A stretch of 64,000 nucleotides of DNA from Bhargavaea cecembensis DSE10 (lineage in GTDB: Bacteria > Bacillota > Bacilli > Bacillales_A > Planococcaceae): the NCBI RefSeq assembly GCF_000348905.1, contig NZ_AOFT01000007.1, positions 118,793 to 182,792 on the forward strand, given 5' to 3'. The notes under the pieces were generated by a model. It was not told where the DNA came from. It was given only the letters and a program-made list of their open reading frames with translations, and did not search any database. The translations under genes and the position numbers were made by a program. Positions 1 through 7,813 of this stretch are shown in pieces; position 1 is the stretch's first letter, and each line of letters starts with the position of its first letter.

Positions 1-76
1 TTCCCCGAGTATACAGAAGAACGGACAGGCAAAAAAGGCGACGGCCCTTTTCGTGACCGTCACCTTTCATGCATCC

Positions 77-1267
77 TTATTCGCCCTTCTCGGCCTTCTG
101 GAGCCTGTCCAGCAGGAACTTGACGAACTGGTCGTCATTCAGCAGCCAGACGCTTCTCTCGCGCTTCAGGAACTTCTCAGCATCAAAGAACGTCGCAAAG
201 GTCTCGTCCTGTGTCCGGCCGTTGCGCTCGATTCCCCAGCGGCCGTCTTCGATCGGATGGACAAAGTACAGGTCGCCTTCCGGTGCGCGGTAGATCGTGC
301 CGAACGGGGATTCCTTGAGGTTGTAGCGGGTGTGGCGGGCGTCTTCGCGGAGCGGTTCTTTCTGGAACGCCGCTTCCACGTAAGAAGCAAATGCCTCTTT
401 CGACATCGAGGCGCCGCTCGCCTTGGCATGCCCGCCGCCGCCGAACGTGCCGGCCACTTGCGACACATCGACATCGTCATGCACGGTGCGGAACGAGACT
501 TTGCGGCCGCCCATGTTCAGGATCACAATGTAGTCGAGATGCGGGTTCTCCTTGCCGAGCTCGTTGCCCAGCTCAGAGTGATACGACTCAGCATGCACGA
601 CACCGGCGTATAGGCCTTCGTGCTCGAGCTGAACCATTTCGCGGCGCTTTTTGCGGATGTAGCGCGCCATCTTATCGTCTTCCATGTCGAGCAGCTGCTT
701 CTCAAACGGATCAAACTGGAACGGGCTATCTGACTGCAGCCGCTCCAGCATCTTCGACTCGAACTCGTCAAACGACCCCATAAAGAACAGCGCGTTCAGC
801 CGGCGCGCCTTGTCGTTGCCGTTTTTCTCCCATTCCCACGTATCGTACTGCCTCACAAGCTCCACGAACTCATCCGCGGCACGCGTGGGCTCCAGGAAGC
901 CCTTGTCGATCAGCCAGGCATAGAGGAGCGATGTGGCCGATGTCAGCTTGCCGTCTTCCTGCTCGACCGTGACATTGCCCCATTCGTATTCGTTCAGATG
1001 AAGCGCCGTCTTGTGATGATCGATCAGTGTCACTTTGCCGCCTTTTTTGATGAATTCCTCGATCCGGGTTTCGTTTTCCTCATCCACCGACAAGTCGGTA
1101 ATGATCAGTTCCGTGCCGGTATTTCCTTCTCCCAGGAACCGCTCCACTTCGCGGTCCAGCATCTGTACGGAATTGTATCGCACGTTCACATCGTCCCCGA
1201 ACGCCAGCTTCGCCACGATGCCGCAGCCGATACCGTCCAGGTCGTTGTGGGACAATAATTTATACAC
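77..1267 (-). CDS. nrnB: DHH-family phosphoesterase, NrnB-like oligoribonuclease/nanoRNase
   Basis: The 396-residue protein has the DHH/DHHA1 architecture of phosphodiesterases that degrade nanoRNA or cyclic-dinucleotide products in the cytoplasm using Mn2+. Visible motifs are HNDLDGIGCG at residues 7-16, ITDLS near 56-60, the signature DHH at 83-85 (LIDHHKT) and a glycine-rich DHHA1 loop GGGGHAKASGAS near 275-286. The length fits the B. subtilis NrnB (YngD) type better than the shorter NrnA type, so the symbol is a best guess. The start gives a typical MYKLLSHNDLDG N-terminus. It is the leftmost gene of a minus-strand run, and no convincing terminator is visible in the 76 bases beyond the stop. 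Confidence 0.8.
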   Translation of the reverse strand: MYKLLSHNDLDGIGCGIVAKLAFGDDVNVRYNSVQMLDREVERFLGEGNTGTELIITDLSVDEENETRIEEFIKKGGKVTLIDHHKTALHLNEYEWGNVTVEQEDGKLTSATSLLYAWLIDKGFLEPTRAADEFVELVRQYDTWEWEKNGNDKARRLNALFFMGSFDEFESKMLERLQSDSPFQFDPFEKQLLDMEDDKMARYIRKKRREMVQLEHEGLYAGVVHAESYHSELGNELGKENPHLDYIVILNMGGRKVSFRTVHDDVDVSQVAGTFGGGGHAKASGASMSKEAFASYVEAAFQKEPLREDARHTRYNLKESPFGTIYRAPEGDLYFVHPIEDGRWGIERNGRTQDETFATFFDAEKFLKRERSVWLLNDDQFVKFLLDRLQKAEKGE

Positions 1268-1365
1268 CGAATCACCTCAGATAAATGCTTTTCATGCTCT
1301 AAACAGTATACCCGTTTTGCTTCCGCTTTTCTTGTAAAAGTAAAAAGGAGGAAGCCGAAAATTCG

Positions 1366-1905
1366 TCATTCCTCCAGCCAGGTCCGCTGAATATGCACTT
1401 TTGTTCCGATTGAAATTTTGAATACATCGGGATTTGTGAGGACTTTCCATTGCTCAAAGCCAAACTGCCGATCGTATTCCCCAATCAATAACGACATCAG
1501 GTTCCCATGGGTGACAAGAGCCGTGCAGGAACCTTCGGGGAGCCCATCGATCACAGAGCGCGCTCTCATGGCGGCTTCCCTTCCGGATTCTCCTCCATTG
1601 TATGAAATGTCCGGATCGGCAAAAGAACTCTTCAGCTTCTCCATCCAGTCATCGATTGGAGTGGTGCTCAGCACCCTTTCCGCAAGCCGTTCATCAGCCG
1701 TCAAAGTAAGCCCGCTCCGATCCAGAAAAGGCTGGATCGACTGCCTGGCGCGTACAAACGGACTTGAAATCACCGATTCGATTCCAAGATTCATCAAGTG
1801 TTCTGCAAGCTGCTTGGCCTGTTCATGCCCTGCGGGAGTCAACGCGGCCTCCGGCTCCTGCCCTACCGCGGCGCAATGCCGGATGACATAAACCAGCTTT
1901 GCCAT
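1366..1905 (-). CDS. Histidine phosphatase family protein (phosphoglycerate mutase-like)
   Basis: A 179-residue protein of the branched histidine-phosphatase superfamily. The N-terminal catalytic motif reads VIRHCAA (residues 7-13), so the usual RHG is RHC with the catalytic His retained. The second conserved His lies in LVTHGNLMSL near the C-terminal half, and an acidic residue precedes SGREAAMRAR. Members remove phosphate from small molecules or phosphoproteins; the substrate cannot be read from sequence. The start codon overlaps the stop of the upstream GNAT gene by one base, so they are probably co-transcribed. The Gly-to-Cys change in the RHG motif is mildly unusual. Confidence 0.8.
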   Translation of the reverse strand: MAKLVYVIRHCAAVGQEPEAALTPAGHEQAKQLAEHLMNLGIESVISSPFVRARQSIQPFLDRSGLTLTADERLAERVLSTTPIDDWMEKLKSSFADPDISYNGGESGREAAMRARSVIDGLPEGSCTALVTHGNLMSLLIGEYDRQFGFEQWKVLTNPDVFKISIGTKVHIQRTWLEE

Positions 1906-2354
1906 CAGCGGGCTTCTCCGATCGGCTTCGTAAAACAGATGATCCGATTGACCTCGGTAAAGCCGAGGGCGAGATGGACCTGCAGGCTGATTTCATTATC
2001 CAGCTCACAATCACTCGCAAATTCATTGCAGCCTTTATCCCTCGCCCACTGTTCGGCACGCACGACGAGCTCACGGGCGAGGCCTTCCTGTCTGTAGGCC
2101 TCTTTGACAAACAGCCCTTCCAGGTAACCGACCGGGCTGGTCGATGTGCCTTCGACATAGTCGTGGCGAAGCTGGACCTGCGAGAACCCGACCGGCTCCT
2201 CTTCGTCAAACGCGAGAAAAACAGCCGCTTCCGGATTTCCGATCAGCTCCGAGAACTCCCCTGCCAGCTCTTCTGCCGCATGGTCCGGCCAAAGAAGCAG
2301 GGCCAGTTCCCCGGTTACCCGGGCATCATTCTGTGTCGCCTGCCGAACGTTCAT
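1905..2354 (-). CDS. GNAT N-acetyltransferase, AAC(6')-like
   Basis: About 149 residues. The sequence after MNVRQATQND matches the small aminoglycoside 6'-N-acetyltransferase-like branch of the GNAT fold. The acetyl-CoA binding segment is EGLFVKEAYRQEGLARELV, followed by the family's FASDCELDNEISLQVHLALGF region. The ATG at 2354 is chosen over 2384 because AAGGGGG sits at good distance before it (AAGGGGGAAGCACATG). The gene overlaps the 3' end of the small membrane protein gene upstream and abuts the histidine phosphatase downstream, implying one transcript. Chromosomal homologues in Bacillales are common and are not by themselves evidence of drug resistance. Confidence 0.8.
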   Translation of the reverse strand: MNVRQATQNDARVTGELALLLWPDHAAEELAGEFSELIGNPEAAVFLAFDEEEPVGFSQVQLRHDYVEGTSTSPVGYLEGLFVKEAYRQEGLARELVVRAEQWARDKGCNEFASDCELDNEISLQVHLALGFTEVNRIICFTKPIGEAR

Positions 2355-2577
2355 GTGCTTCCCCCTTTTCATCCAAACGTTCAAGTACTTCAGCCATGCC
2401 GTGCATCAGAATACCAATCGAGACGATGATCACGAGCACACTCAAGGCGACCATCAGATTAAGCAGCCCGCCCTCAGGCCCCGCACCTGCATCAGCCGTT
2501 CCGATCCCGGCAATGATGCCGACAACGACCATCGCGCTGCCGAACAGCTTTAGCCAAAACGTGATCCCCATTTTCAT
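2326..2577 (-). CDS. Small membrane protein of unknown function
   Basis: An 83-residue protein with two hydrophobic segments: roughly residues 5-26 (LKLFGSAMVVVGIIAGIG) and 38-60 (LLNLMVALSVLVIIVSIGIL). A charged C-terminal tail (LERLDEKGEAHERSAGDTE) is probably cytoplasmic. No family was recognised. It lies between an APH-like kinase gene (six bases upstream) and the GNAT gene it overlaps, so it is likely a member of the same operon. Confidence 0.6.
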   Translation of the reverse strand: MKMGITFWLKLFGSAMVVVGIIAGIGTADAGAGPEGGLLNLMVALSVLVIIVSIGILMHGMAEVLERLDEKGEAHERSAGDTE

Positions 2578-2583
2578 CCCCCG

Positions 2584-3366
2584 TCAGTAGAATTCGTATA
2601 GCCCTTCTGCATAATACCGGTAAGTTTCCGAAGAAATGCTTTTTCCATAAGCAGCGAAAAAGAGATCACGGTCCCCGGGCCAGCTGAAGATTCCCGGCTT
2701 CGGCCGGACAGCCAGCGCAATATCGTAATCCGGGTCCCCCGATGTGCCTCCGCTCCAGTCGATGATGCCGGTCAGCCGGTTGTCTTTCACCATAACGTTA
2801 TCGACCGTGCAGTCACCATGAATCAGGCACTCCCCCGTGATCGCAGGACGCCCTTTCTTTAAGCGCTCCATCAGCTCAGGCGAGCCGGCCGTCTCATAAC
2901 GATGAAGGTTGTCCTCCGCCTCTTCCAGCATGCGCTCAATCCATGGACGGCCCTGCTTAAGATCAGCTGGCACTGGCGTCTGATGAATCATTCTGAGTGC
3001 CTCTGCAAATGCCTGGATAATCTGCAGGCGTCCGCCGGGATCAGTTGTCCGTCTTAACGCACTGCGCACTGTCTCTCCCTCAATAAACGACATCAAAGCC
3101 CAGCTGCAGGCCGGCTCTTCCAGAAAGGCAATCAGCCGGGGCACCGGCAAACCGGTTCCCGACAGATGATTCAACACCTCAGCCTCCCGCTTGAGCCACT
3201 CACCAAACGGCGGCTGTTTCGAGCGCTTCAGTACGAATTTCCCCGTATCCGTTGTCAACAGGGCCACTTCCGACGTCCCGCCCTCAGGCAAACTGTCCAC
3301 ACTGTGGATGGTGCCGGGAACCAAGTTGGTTATCAACGTGGGGATATCTTCGCGATGGATTGGCAT
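2584..3366 (-). CDS. Aminoglycoside phosphotransferase (APH) family kinase
   Basis: About 260 residues with the choline/APH kinase fold. The Brenner motif is HGDCTVDN, the catalytic loop, where Asp acts as base and Asn binds Mg. About 15 residues later IDWSGGTSGDPDYDIAL holds the metal-binding Asp and the family's DP.D.A block. The N-terminal lobe includes FVLKRSKQP with the ATP-contacting Lys. Members phosphorylate small hydroxylated compounds; the substrate here is unknown. The ATG at 3366 follows AGGTGG, while the nine-base-longer GTG start has no ribosome binding site. The stop of the 150-residue gene upstream lies one base away, so translation is probably coupled. Confidence 0.75.
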   Translation of the reverse strand: MPIHREDIPTLITNLVPGTIHSVDSLPEGGTSEVALLTTDTGKFVLKRSKQPPFGEWLKREAEVLNHLSGTGLPVPRLIAFLEEPACSWALMSFIEGETVRSALRRTTDPGGRLQIIQAFAEALRMIHQTPVPADLKQGRPWIERMLEEAEDNLHRYETAGSPELMERLKKGRPAITGECLIHGDCTVDNVMVKDNRLTGIIDWSGGTSGDPDYDIALAVRPKPGIFSWPGDRDLFFAAYGKSISSETYRYYAEGLYEFY

Positions 3367-3367
3367 G

Positions 3368-3820
3368 TTATCCACCTGTGGATGGAGTGACCTCGGCCGG
3401 CATGTTCAGCTCCACCTTAACCGCTCCGGAACCGTCACTTGTCACCAGCCAGTTTGAGGACAGCATCTTGTTTAACTGCTGCAGATCTTGCGGGGAGAGC
3501 CGGAGTCCCCAAATCCCCGTCTCCATCAGCGAATAATCCCGTTCCTCTTCTTTGCCGAAACGCATCCGCAACAGGTTCTTTAACCCGTTGAACGTCACAA
3601 ACTTCACTTCATAGCCGTCAAAGAGAGCCGACCGGAACGTCGCAAGATCCTCTCGTGCAGCCTTCACCAGCTCGCTGTAATCAAACCGCGGTTCAAGCTC
3701 TTTTAGCCGTCCGGCATTTTCCTGCTCGACAAGAGTGATGATTTCTTCGTTTGACATCCCTTTGCTGCGGAGTGATTCGACCATATAGGCCTCCATTAAG
3801 GACAATTTTACTTTGGTCAA
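3368..3820 (-). CDS. Conserved hypothetical protein
   Basis: A 150-residue soluble protein without recognised motif. The N-terminal half is helical and charged (SLMEAYMVESLRSKGMSNEEIITLVEQEN, resembling a short helical-hairpin domain). The C-terminal half contains ETGIWGLRLSPQDLQQLNKMLSSNWLV. It is the first gene of the minus-strand run reaching to the APH-like kinase. A weak GAGGGGGAACA ribosome binding site precedes the ATG. Function unknown. Confidence 0.6.
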   Translation of the reverse strand: MTKVKLSLMEAYMVESLRSKGMSNEEIITLVEQENAGRLKELEPRFDYSELVKAAREDLATFRSALFDGYEVKFVTFNGLKNLLRMRFGKEEERDYSLMETGIWGLRLSPQDLQQLNKMLSSNWLVTSDGSGAVKVELNMPAEVTPSTGG

Positions 3821-3869
3821 TGGATGTTCCCCCTCATATTCAGCCTTTGAGATAAACAGTTCTTAAACC

Positions 3870-3900
3870 AAACCGGCATGGAAGCCTCCCATGCCGGTTT
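3870..3900 (-). terminator. Terminator at the distal end of the defence operon
   Basis: A 12-bp stem AAACCGGCATGG / CCATGCCGGTTT with a short loop lies seven bases beyond the stop of the PD-(D/E)XK gene. The T-run on the minus strand is broken (TTTGGTTT). It marks the likely 3' end of the six-gene island transcript and the left border of the AT-rich region. Confidence 0.7.
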
Positions 3901-3907
3901 GAAACAC

Positions 3908-4819
3908 TTATAAGTCTACGTTTATTTGCTTGTAAGAGAGTCCGCTTAGGTCGACAGTATAATTGACCTTTATAATCCGTTCCAATAGGTTTTGATCCTT
4001 GAAGGAGTCCTGATTAATCAACGGAAAGTTTTCGTCCACTATGTATTCTCTCATTTCGTGGAGTCTATATTTCCGGACCCTTCCCGAAGAATACTTTTCA
4101 TATCCGCCTCTCGACAAAGAATCCTCAATGACATGCTCGGGAATGCCTTTCCTGACCAGGAGGCCTGCAAGATCATCAATAGACTTACCCGAATTCGATT
4201 CTTCAAAGCGCAGGAAGTATATCTTCATACCTTTTTCGCGCTGCAGCTGAAATTGGCTGCTTATTTGTATCAGTGAATCGTAACGCATTGTTGTGGACTT
4301 AACTTCGCAGTCGCCTTTAGCTCCCTCAAAATCGACCGTGCTGTTTTTAGGACCAGTCCACTCAACCTGTTCTCCCTGACTGACCAAATAATAATAGGTT
4401 ATCAGCTCTCCGAGGACATTATGAGGAGAAGAATCTACACTTCTATTGCCCAGGAGCTCCCTCATCTGCTCCCACCATTCGAGAGGGTTTGCTTCTATTT
4501 TGCTTCTTTCCTCACCATTTTCGCCGGGATCTGCGAATGCGGCACAGATATTCGCAAACTCATTCCTAAGCTCTTCAACTTCACTGGATAGGAACAGGTA
4601 ATTACCTGTCTTGCCTCCAATTTCATAATCAGTTGTAGCGTATCTGGCATTGGAAAAACGCTCATTAATCTTGATGCCTGGTGATATTTCAAGCGCTACT
4701 CCGTAGCTCTTGCCCATCCTGATCACATAGGCGGGGTAATCCCCTACTTCCTCTAAGGGCAAGGCTTTCCCATTCCCAAGCGAAGCAAATCCGGTTCTGA
4801 TTTCCTGGACCAGTTTCAT
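3908..4819 (-). CDS. PD-(D/E)XK motif protein, DUF4420-like nuclease
   Basis: A 303-residue protein whose middle carries a restriction-endonuclease-fold signature: Asp163 in STVDFEGAKG, Glu172 and Lys174 in DCEVKST (D-x8-E-x-K), followed by QISSQFQL in the next helix. LGELITYYYLV just before is the helix that normally precedes the core. This matches the PD-(D/E)XK family called DUF4420, which is found beside methyltransferases. Its start overlaps the stop of the C5 methyltransferase by four bases (ATGA), so expression is coupled. The likely role is the DNA-cleaving subunit, or one of them, of the surrounding restriction-type system. The active site is intact as far as I can see; the cleavage target is unknown. 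Confidence 0.75.
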   Translation of the reverse strand: MKLVQEIRTGFASLGNGKALPLEEVGDYPAYVIRMGKSYGVALEISPGIKINERFSNARYATTDYEIGGKTGNYLFLSSEVEELRNEFANICAAFADPGENGEERSKIEANPLEWWEQMRELLGNRSVDSSPHNVLGELITYYYLVSQGEQVEWTGPKNSTVDFEGAKGDCEVKSTTMRYDSLIQISSQFQLQREKGMKIYFLRFEESNSGKSIDDLAGLLVRKGIPEHVIEDSLSRGGYEKYSSGRVRKYRLHEMREYIVDENFPLINQDSFKDQNLLERIIKVNYTVDLSGLSYKQINVDL

Positions 4820-6174
4820 TTCACTACCTCCGCCATATTCAGATTTACCAGCATTGCTTTTCCAATTGCTTCAGACATAAGTGGGGGCACAGCATTTCCA
4901 ATCTGTTTAAAGGCATCACTCATGGAACAGTTAAATACAAAATCATCCGGAAAGGATTGAAGCCGGGCTGCCTCCCTGACGGAAATTCCCCGTGGCTCCC
5001 ATGGATGTATATGACTGTATGTATCTGTCCCCAAATGTGCAACTACTGTATGAGAGGGCTTTAACGGATCGAGCCGCCTCCACTTTCCGATGAACTTATC
5101 CGCTGAGTAAGGGGGTACAAATTCTTTCTTGATCTTCTTATACTCCTCCGGCTGGTCCTTCTCGTTAACTCTCCGTTCCTTAAGGGCTTTCTTAAAATGT
5201 ACATTGGCGATTTCCAATGCATTCAAGTAATTGTCCCCTGGAGCCATATCGTTAAAAATCCTAAAGTCTCTCAGCGTCCTTCTGAATGCATGTCCGCTCA
5301 CCTTTTCAGATCCAGACCGCATAGCTTTCTGATATTCATTTTTGGGGTCATGCTTGTAGGGCAGACGAAGGTTGAGTTTAGTTTGGGCATATGGCTGATC
5401 CGGATCAGTAAATAGAGAAGGGAGATCTGACAATGCATCACCTACGGTTACCCATCTTGGTGCGTCTGTTGCCGGCAAGTTGGGTTTATGGAAGAACTTT
5501 GACTCCGCAAATCCCGGAAAGCGCGCTTCATACTGAGTCCTGTAATCACTATGTCTGTTATGCGTAGGAATTGGCAGGCTGATAATTTCACCAAATCCTT
5601 TTTTCACAGCCATTACAATGACTCTTTCTCTGATTTGCGGTACTCCATAATCAGCAGAATTTAAGATTGTCCATACCGCTTCGTAACCATTATCTTCTAA
5701 TATTCCGCAAACAATATGAGGGATATTTTCTCCATTATAATTTACAGATTCCGGAACGTTCTCCATGACGACAGCCGGGGCATCAAGTTCCAGAGCAAAT
5801 CTTAAAAAGTCCTGATATAACTTCCCCCTGGTATCCAGGTGAAAGGATCTGTGTTCTCCCAATGAATTCAGCTTGGCACGGCCGGCTCTTGAATACGCCT
5901 GACATGGCGGGCCTCCAATTACAATAGGAGAAGTGCCGGGATTGATCTCTAGTGTTTCCGGAGTACTCTCTGTAATATCACCGCAAATGTGTTCATGGTC
6001 GATCCCATTCTTCCAATAAAGATTATAGGAAGCCGTTGAGGCTGCGGAGCGGTCCATTTCCAATCCTCCAGAGACCGAAAAGCCTGCTTTCTGAAAGCCT
6101 AAAGCCAATCCGCCACAACCGGAAAATAAATCAACAATGCTAAATCGCTTTGTCTTTTGCATCGAAGTATTCAA
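4816..6174 (-). CDS. DNA (cytosine-5-)-methyltransferase
   Basis: A 452-residue C5-cytosine methyltransferase with its motifs in canonical order. Motif I, FSIVDLFSGCGG (residues 11-22), binds AdoMet. Motif IV, GGPPCQAYSRAGR, carries the catalytic Cys91. Motif VI is VMENVPE (ENV at 138-140) and motif VIII is QIRERVIVMAV. Motifs IX-X are RLDPLKPSHTV, ARLQSFPDDF and QIGNAVPPLM. The target-recognition region lies between VIII and IX. The gene overlaps the previous gene by up to 35 bases; an internal ATG at 6162 (MQKTKRFSIVD) is an alternative start. It presumably protects host sites from the island's nucleases. Confidence 0.92.
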   Translation of the reverse strand: MNTSMQKTKRFSIVDLFSGCGGLALGFQKAGFSVSGGLEMDRSAASTASYNLYWKNGIDHEHICGDITESTPETLEINPGTSPIVIGGPPCQAYSRAGRAKLNSLGEHRSFHLDTRGKLYQDFLRFALELDAPAVVMENVPESVNYNGENIPHIVCGILEDNGYEAVWTILNSADYGVPQIRERVIVMAVKKGFGEIISLPIPTHNRHSDYRTQYEARFPGFAESKFFHKPNLPATDAPRWVTVGDALSDLPSLFTDPDQPYAQTKLNLRLPYKHDPKNEYQKAMRSGSEKVSGHAFRRTLRDFRIFNDMAPGDNYLNALEIANVHFKKALKERRVNEKDQPEEYKKIKKEFVPPYSADKFIGKWRRLDPLKPSHTVVAHLGTDTYSHIHPWEPRGISVREAARLQSFPDDFVFNCSMSDAFKQIGNAVPPLMSEAIGKAMLVNLNMAEVVK

Positions 6175-6853
6175 AAAGCTCCTTTACATATGCCTGTTCA
6201 CCGCCGTCCACCAAGGCAGGTTCGATTACCTTCGTACGTGCAGTGTTCAGCCGCATAATCTTTCTGAACATCTCAGTTGAGTGTTTGTCCGGGTACTCAT
6301 CCGCAATTACACCATAGTACCTCATTAGATTCCTGGTTAGCGAAACACGATAACCGCCCGAACCCGGGCGCTCAACAAGCTGTACCACAGTGTCCGTGGT
6401 GTTGTCCTTGAGTATATCATAGGTTGATTGTATGCTCCCCTGCCATGAAAGATGGATATACCACCAAAGAGCTTTCACCCAAATTCTTCTGGACTCCTGG
6501 TAGAAGCGTGACGCTTTGAGGCCTTCCCATCGGCGCTCAACCACATCAGGAATCAGCTTAATTGAGATATATCTCCAAAAGTCATCATCAGAAGCTTCGC
6601 GTTCATTGACACTGTTTTTTATCGTCAGATATTCATAGAGATTCAAAGCAAATAGCAGGTCGAACAGATAATAGTTCTTATTTCTTGAGAGACCCCGGCT
6701 CTCCAGCTCTTCAAGTGCCTTGCTTTCAGCAGTAACCAAGCTTTCCCTATGAAGCTTATCGGCATCGGAAAGCCTCGGCAGCCTGACCTTGCCGTCATTT
6801 GTCCACTTTTTGAAAACATCTTCTGCTTCATTTCTTGTCAATCTTCCAAGCAT
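6140..6853 (-). CDS. Defence-island protein of unknown function (DUF6339-like)
   Basis: A 237-residue soluble, mainly helical protein with conspicuous aromatic blocks (NKNYYLFDLLFALNLYEYL, FWRYISIKLIPDVVERRW, WVKALWWYIHLSW). It may belong to the family labelled DUF6339, which I associate with Z1-helicase/paraMORC loci; that assignment is from memory and uncertain. No catalytic motif is visible. It starts six bases after the 317-residue gene and runs into the methyltransferase, so it is translated as part of the same operon. A structural or adaptor role in the complex is the most that can be inferred. Confidence 0.6.
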   Translation of the reverse strand: MLGRLTRNEAEDVFKKWTNDGKVRLPRLSDADKLHRESLVTAESKALEELESRGLSRNKNYYLFDLLFALNLYEYLTIKNSVNEREASDDDFWRYISIKLIPDVVERRWEGLKASRFYQESRRIWVKALWWYIHLSWQGSIQSTYDILKDNTTDTVVQLVERPGSGGYRVSLTRNLMRYYGVIADEYPDKHSTEMFRKIMRLNTARTKVIEPALVDGGEQAYVKELFEYFDAKDKAI

Positions 6854-6859
6854 AACCGC

Positions 6860-7813
6860 TTACCCTCCAAATCTGCCATATATGTCTTCCCTAATGGACC
6901 CGGCAAGCTTCTCGGGACTTGTAACGTCCCAATTAAATGTATTGACGAAGTAATAGATAGCTTCACCAATAGAACCCTTTTCAAAATTTTGGCCGCTCAT
7001 GATGTCAGTCCAGTCGTCTCCCAGTTTAAGCCGCTCAATGATGATTTGGAATGAGGAGGATAAAATCTCCAGCAGTAACGGTGACTGACCGATTCCCTTC
7101 TTGATATTAAGCTCTTTGTTAAATCTGTGTTTGAGATTAAGGTAAATACGAACATATTCCTGACTGAAAGGTTCAGTAAGCGGGTCTGTCCAATTACATT
7201 CGACCCACCAGAGGGGTTTAGAAGGATCTTCAACTTCAACGATTGGAAATTCTGAGCCTTCTCCATCAATGAATAACGTCTTGGTGTCCAAAGTACCGAG
7301 GATTGTTCCGGGCTTAGTTGCATATCCTGGTCCTGTTTCTTCACCAGGTCGTTGCAGGAAAATAACAGTATCAATCTCTACCGATCCTCTCAGCAGATTT
7401 GGGGCAAAACTAATTTCAAGTTCTGCATTCAGAGGCGCCGGCATACTTCCGTCAAAGCTCAAAATCGGCTTGATCCCCCTGCGCGCACTGGTTCGGGATT
7501 GCCAGCTTAAAGCTATGCCCAGCCTTGAATCTTTAGCTGCAACACCTGAGTTACCGAAAAGAAATAACGGGTTCTCAATACTTACCGTCTGTCTAAGCGT
7601 AAGATTGTGCGTATTGGGATCCCAAATGCCCTCTTTGTCATTCATAAGAAAAACGTTGGGTTTGCTGTCTTCCTCTTCTGCCAATGTAAATTCTCTTTCC
7701 TCTCCTTCATCCGTAAGATGGTAGAAGGATACCAGGTCTTCCTGAAACCCGATGCGTTCAAGAATTTTATCATTAAGGGAACGATAAAGCTGTATGGTAT
7801 TTTGCATGCTCAC
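6860..7813 (-). CDS. Defence-island protein of unknown function
   Basis: A 317-residue protein, not assigned to a family. The centre is rich in beta-type sequence (PNVFLMNDKEGIWDPNTHNLTLRQTVSIENPLFLFG, and SFDGSMPAPLNAELEISFAPNLLRGSVEID). The C-terminus is helical (LLLEILSSSFQIIIERL, IGEAIYYFVNTFNWD). The ATG overlaps the stop of the paraMORC gene by four bases (ATGA), so the two proteins are translationally coupled and may work as a pair. A second ATG two codons downstream is possible. Confidence 0.6.
   Translation of the reverse strand: MSMQNTIQLYRSLNDKILERIGFQEDLVSFYHLTDEGEEREFTLAEEEDSKPNVFLMNDKEGIWDPNTHNLTLRQTVSIENPLFLFGNSGVAAKDSRLGIALSWQSRTSARRGIKPILSFDGSMPAPLNAELEISFAPNLLRGSVEIDTVIFLQRPGEETGPGYATKPGTILGTLDTKTLFIDGEGSEFPIVEVEDPSKPLWWVECNWTDPLTEPFSQEYVRIYLNLKHRFNKELNIKKGIGQSPLLLEILSSSFQIIIERLKLGDDWTDIMSGQNFEKGSIGEAIYYFVNTFNWDVTSPEKLAGSIREDIYGRFGG

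Noticed and set aside
1..76. Possible terminator of the NrnB-like gene (AAAGG / CCTTT with a T-run)
   Set aside because: The stem is only about five base pairs, too weak to call.
1299..1484. Short minus-strand frame in the gap before the NrnB gene
   Set aside because: It overlaps the 3' end of the histidine phosphatase gene in another frame and lacks a ribosome binding site.
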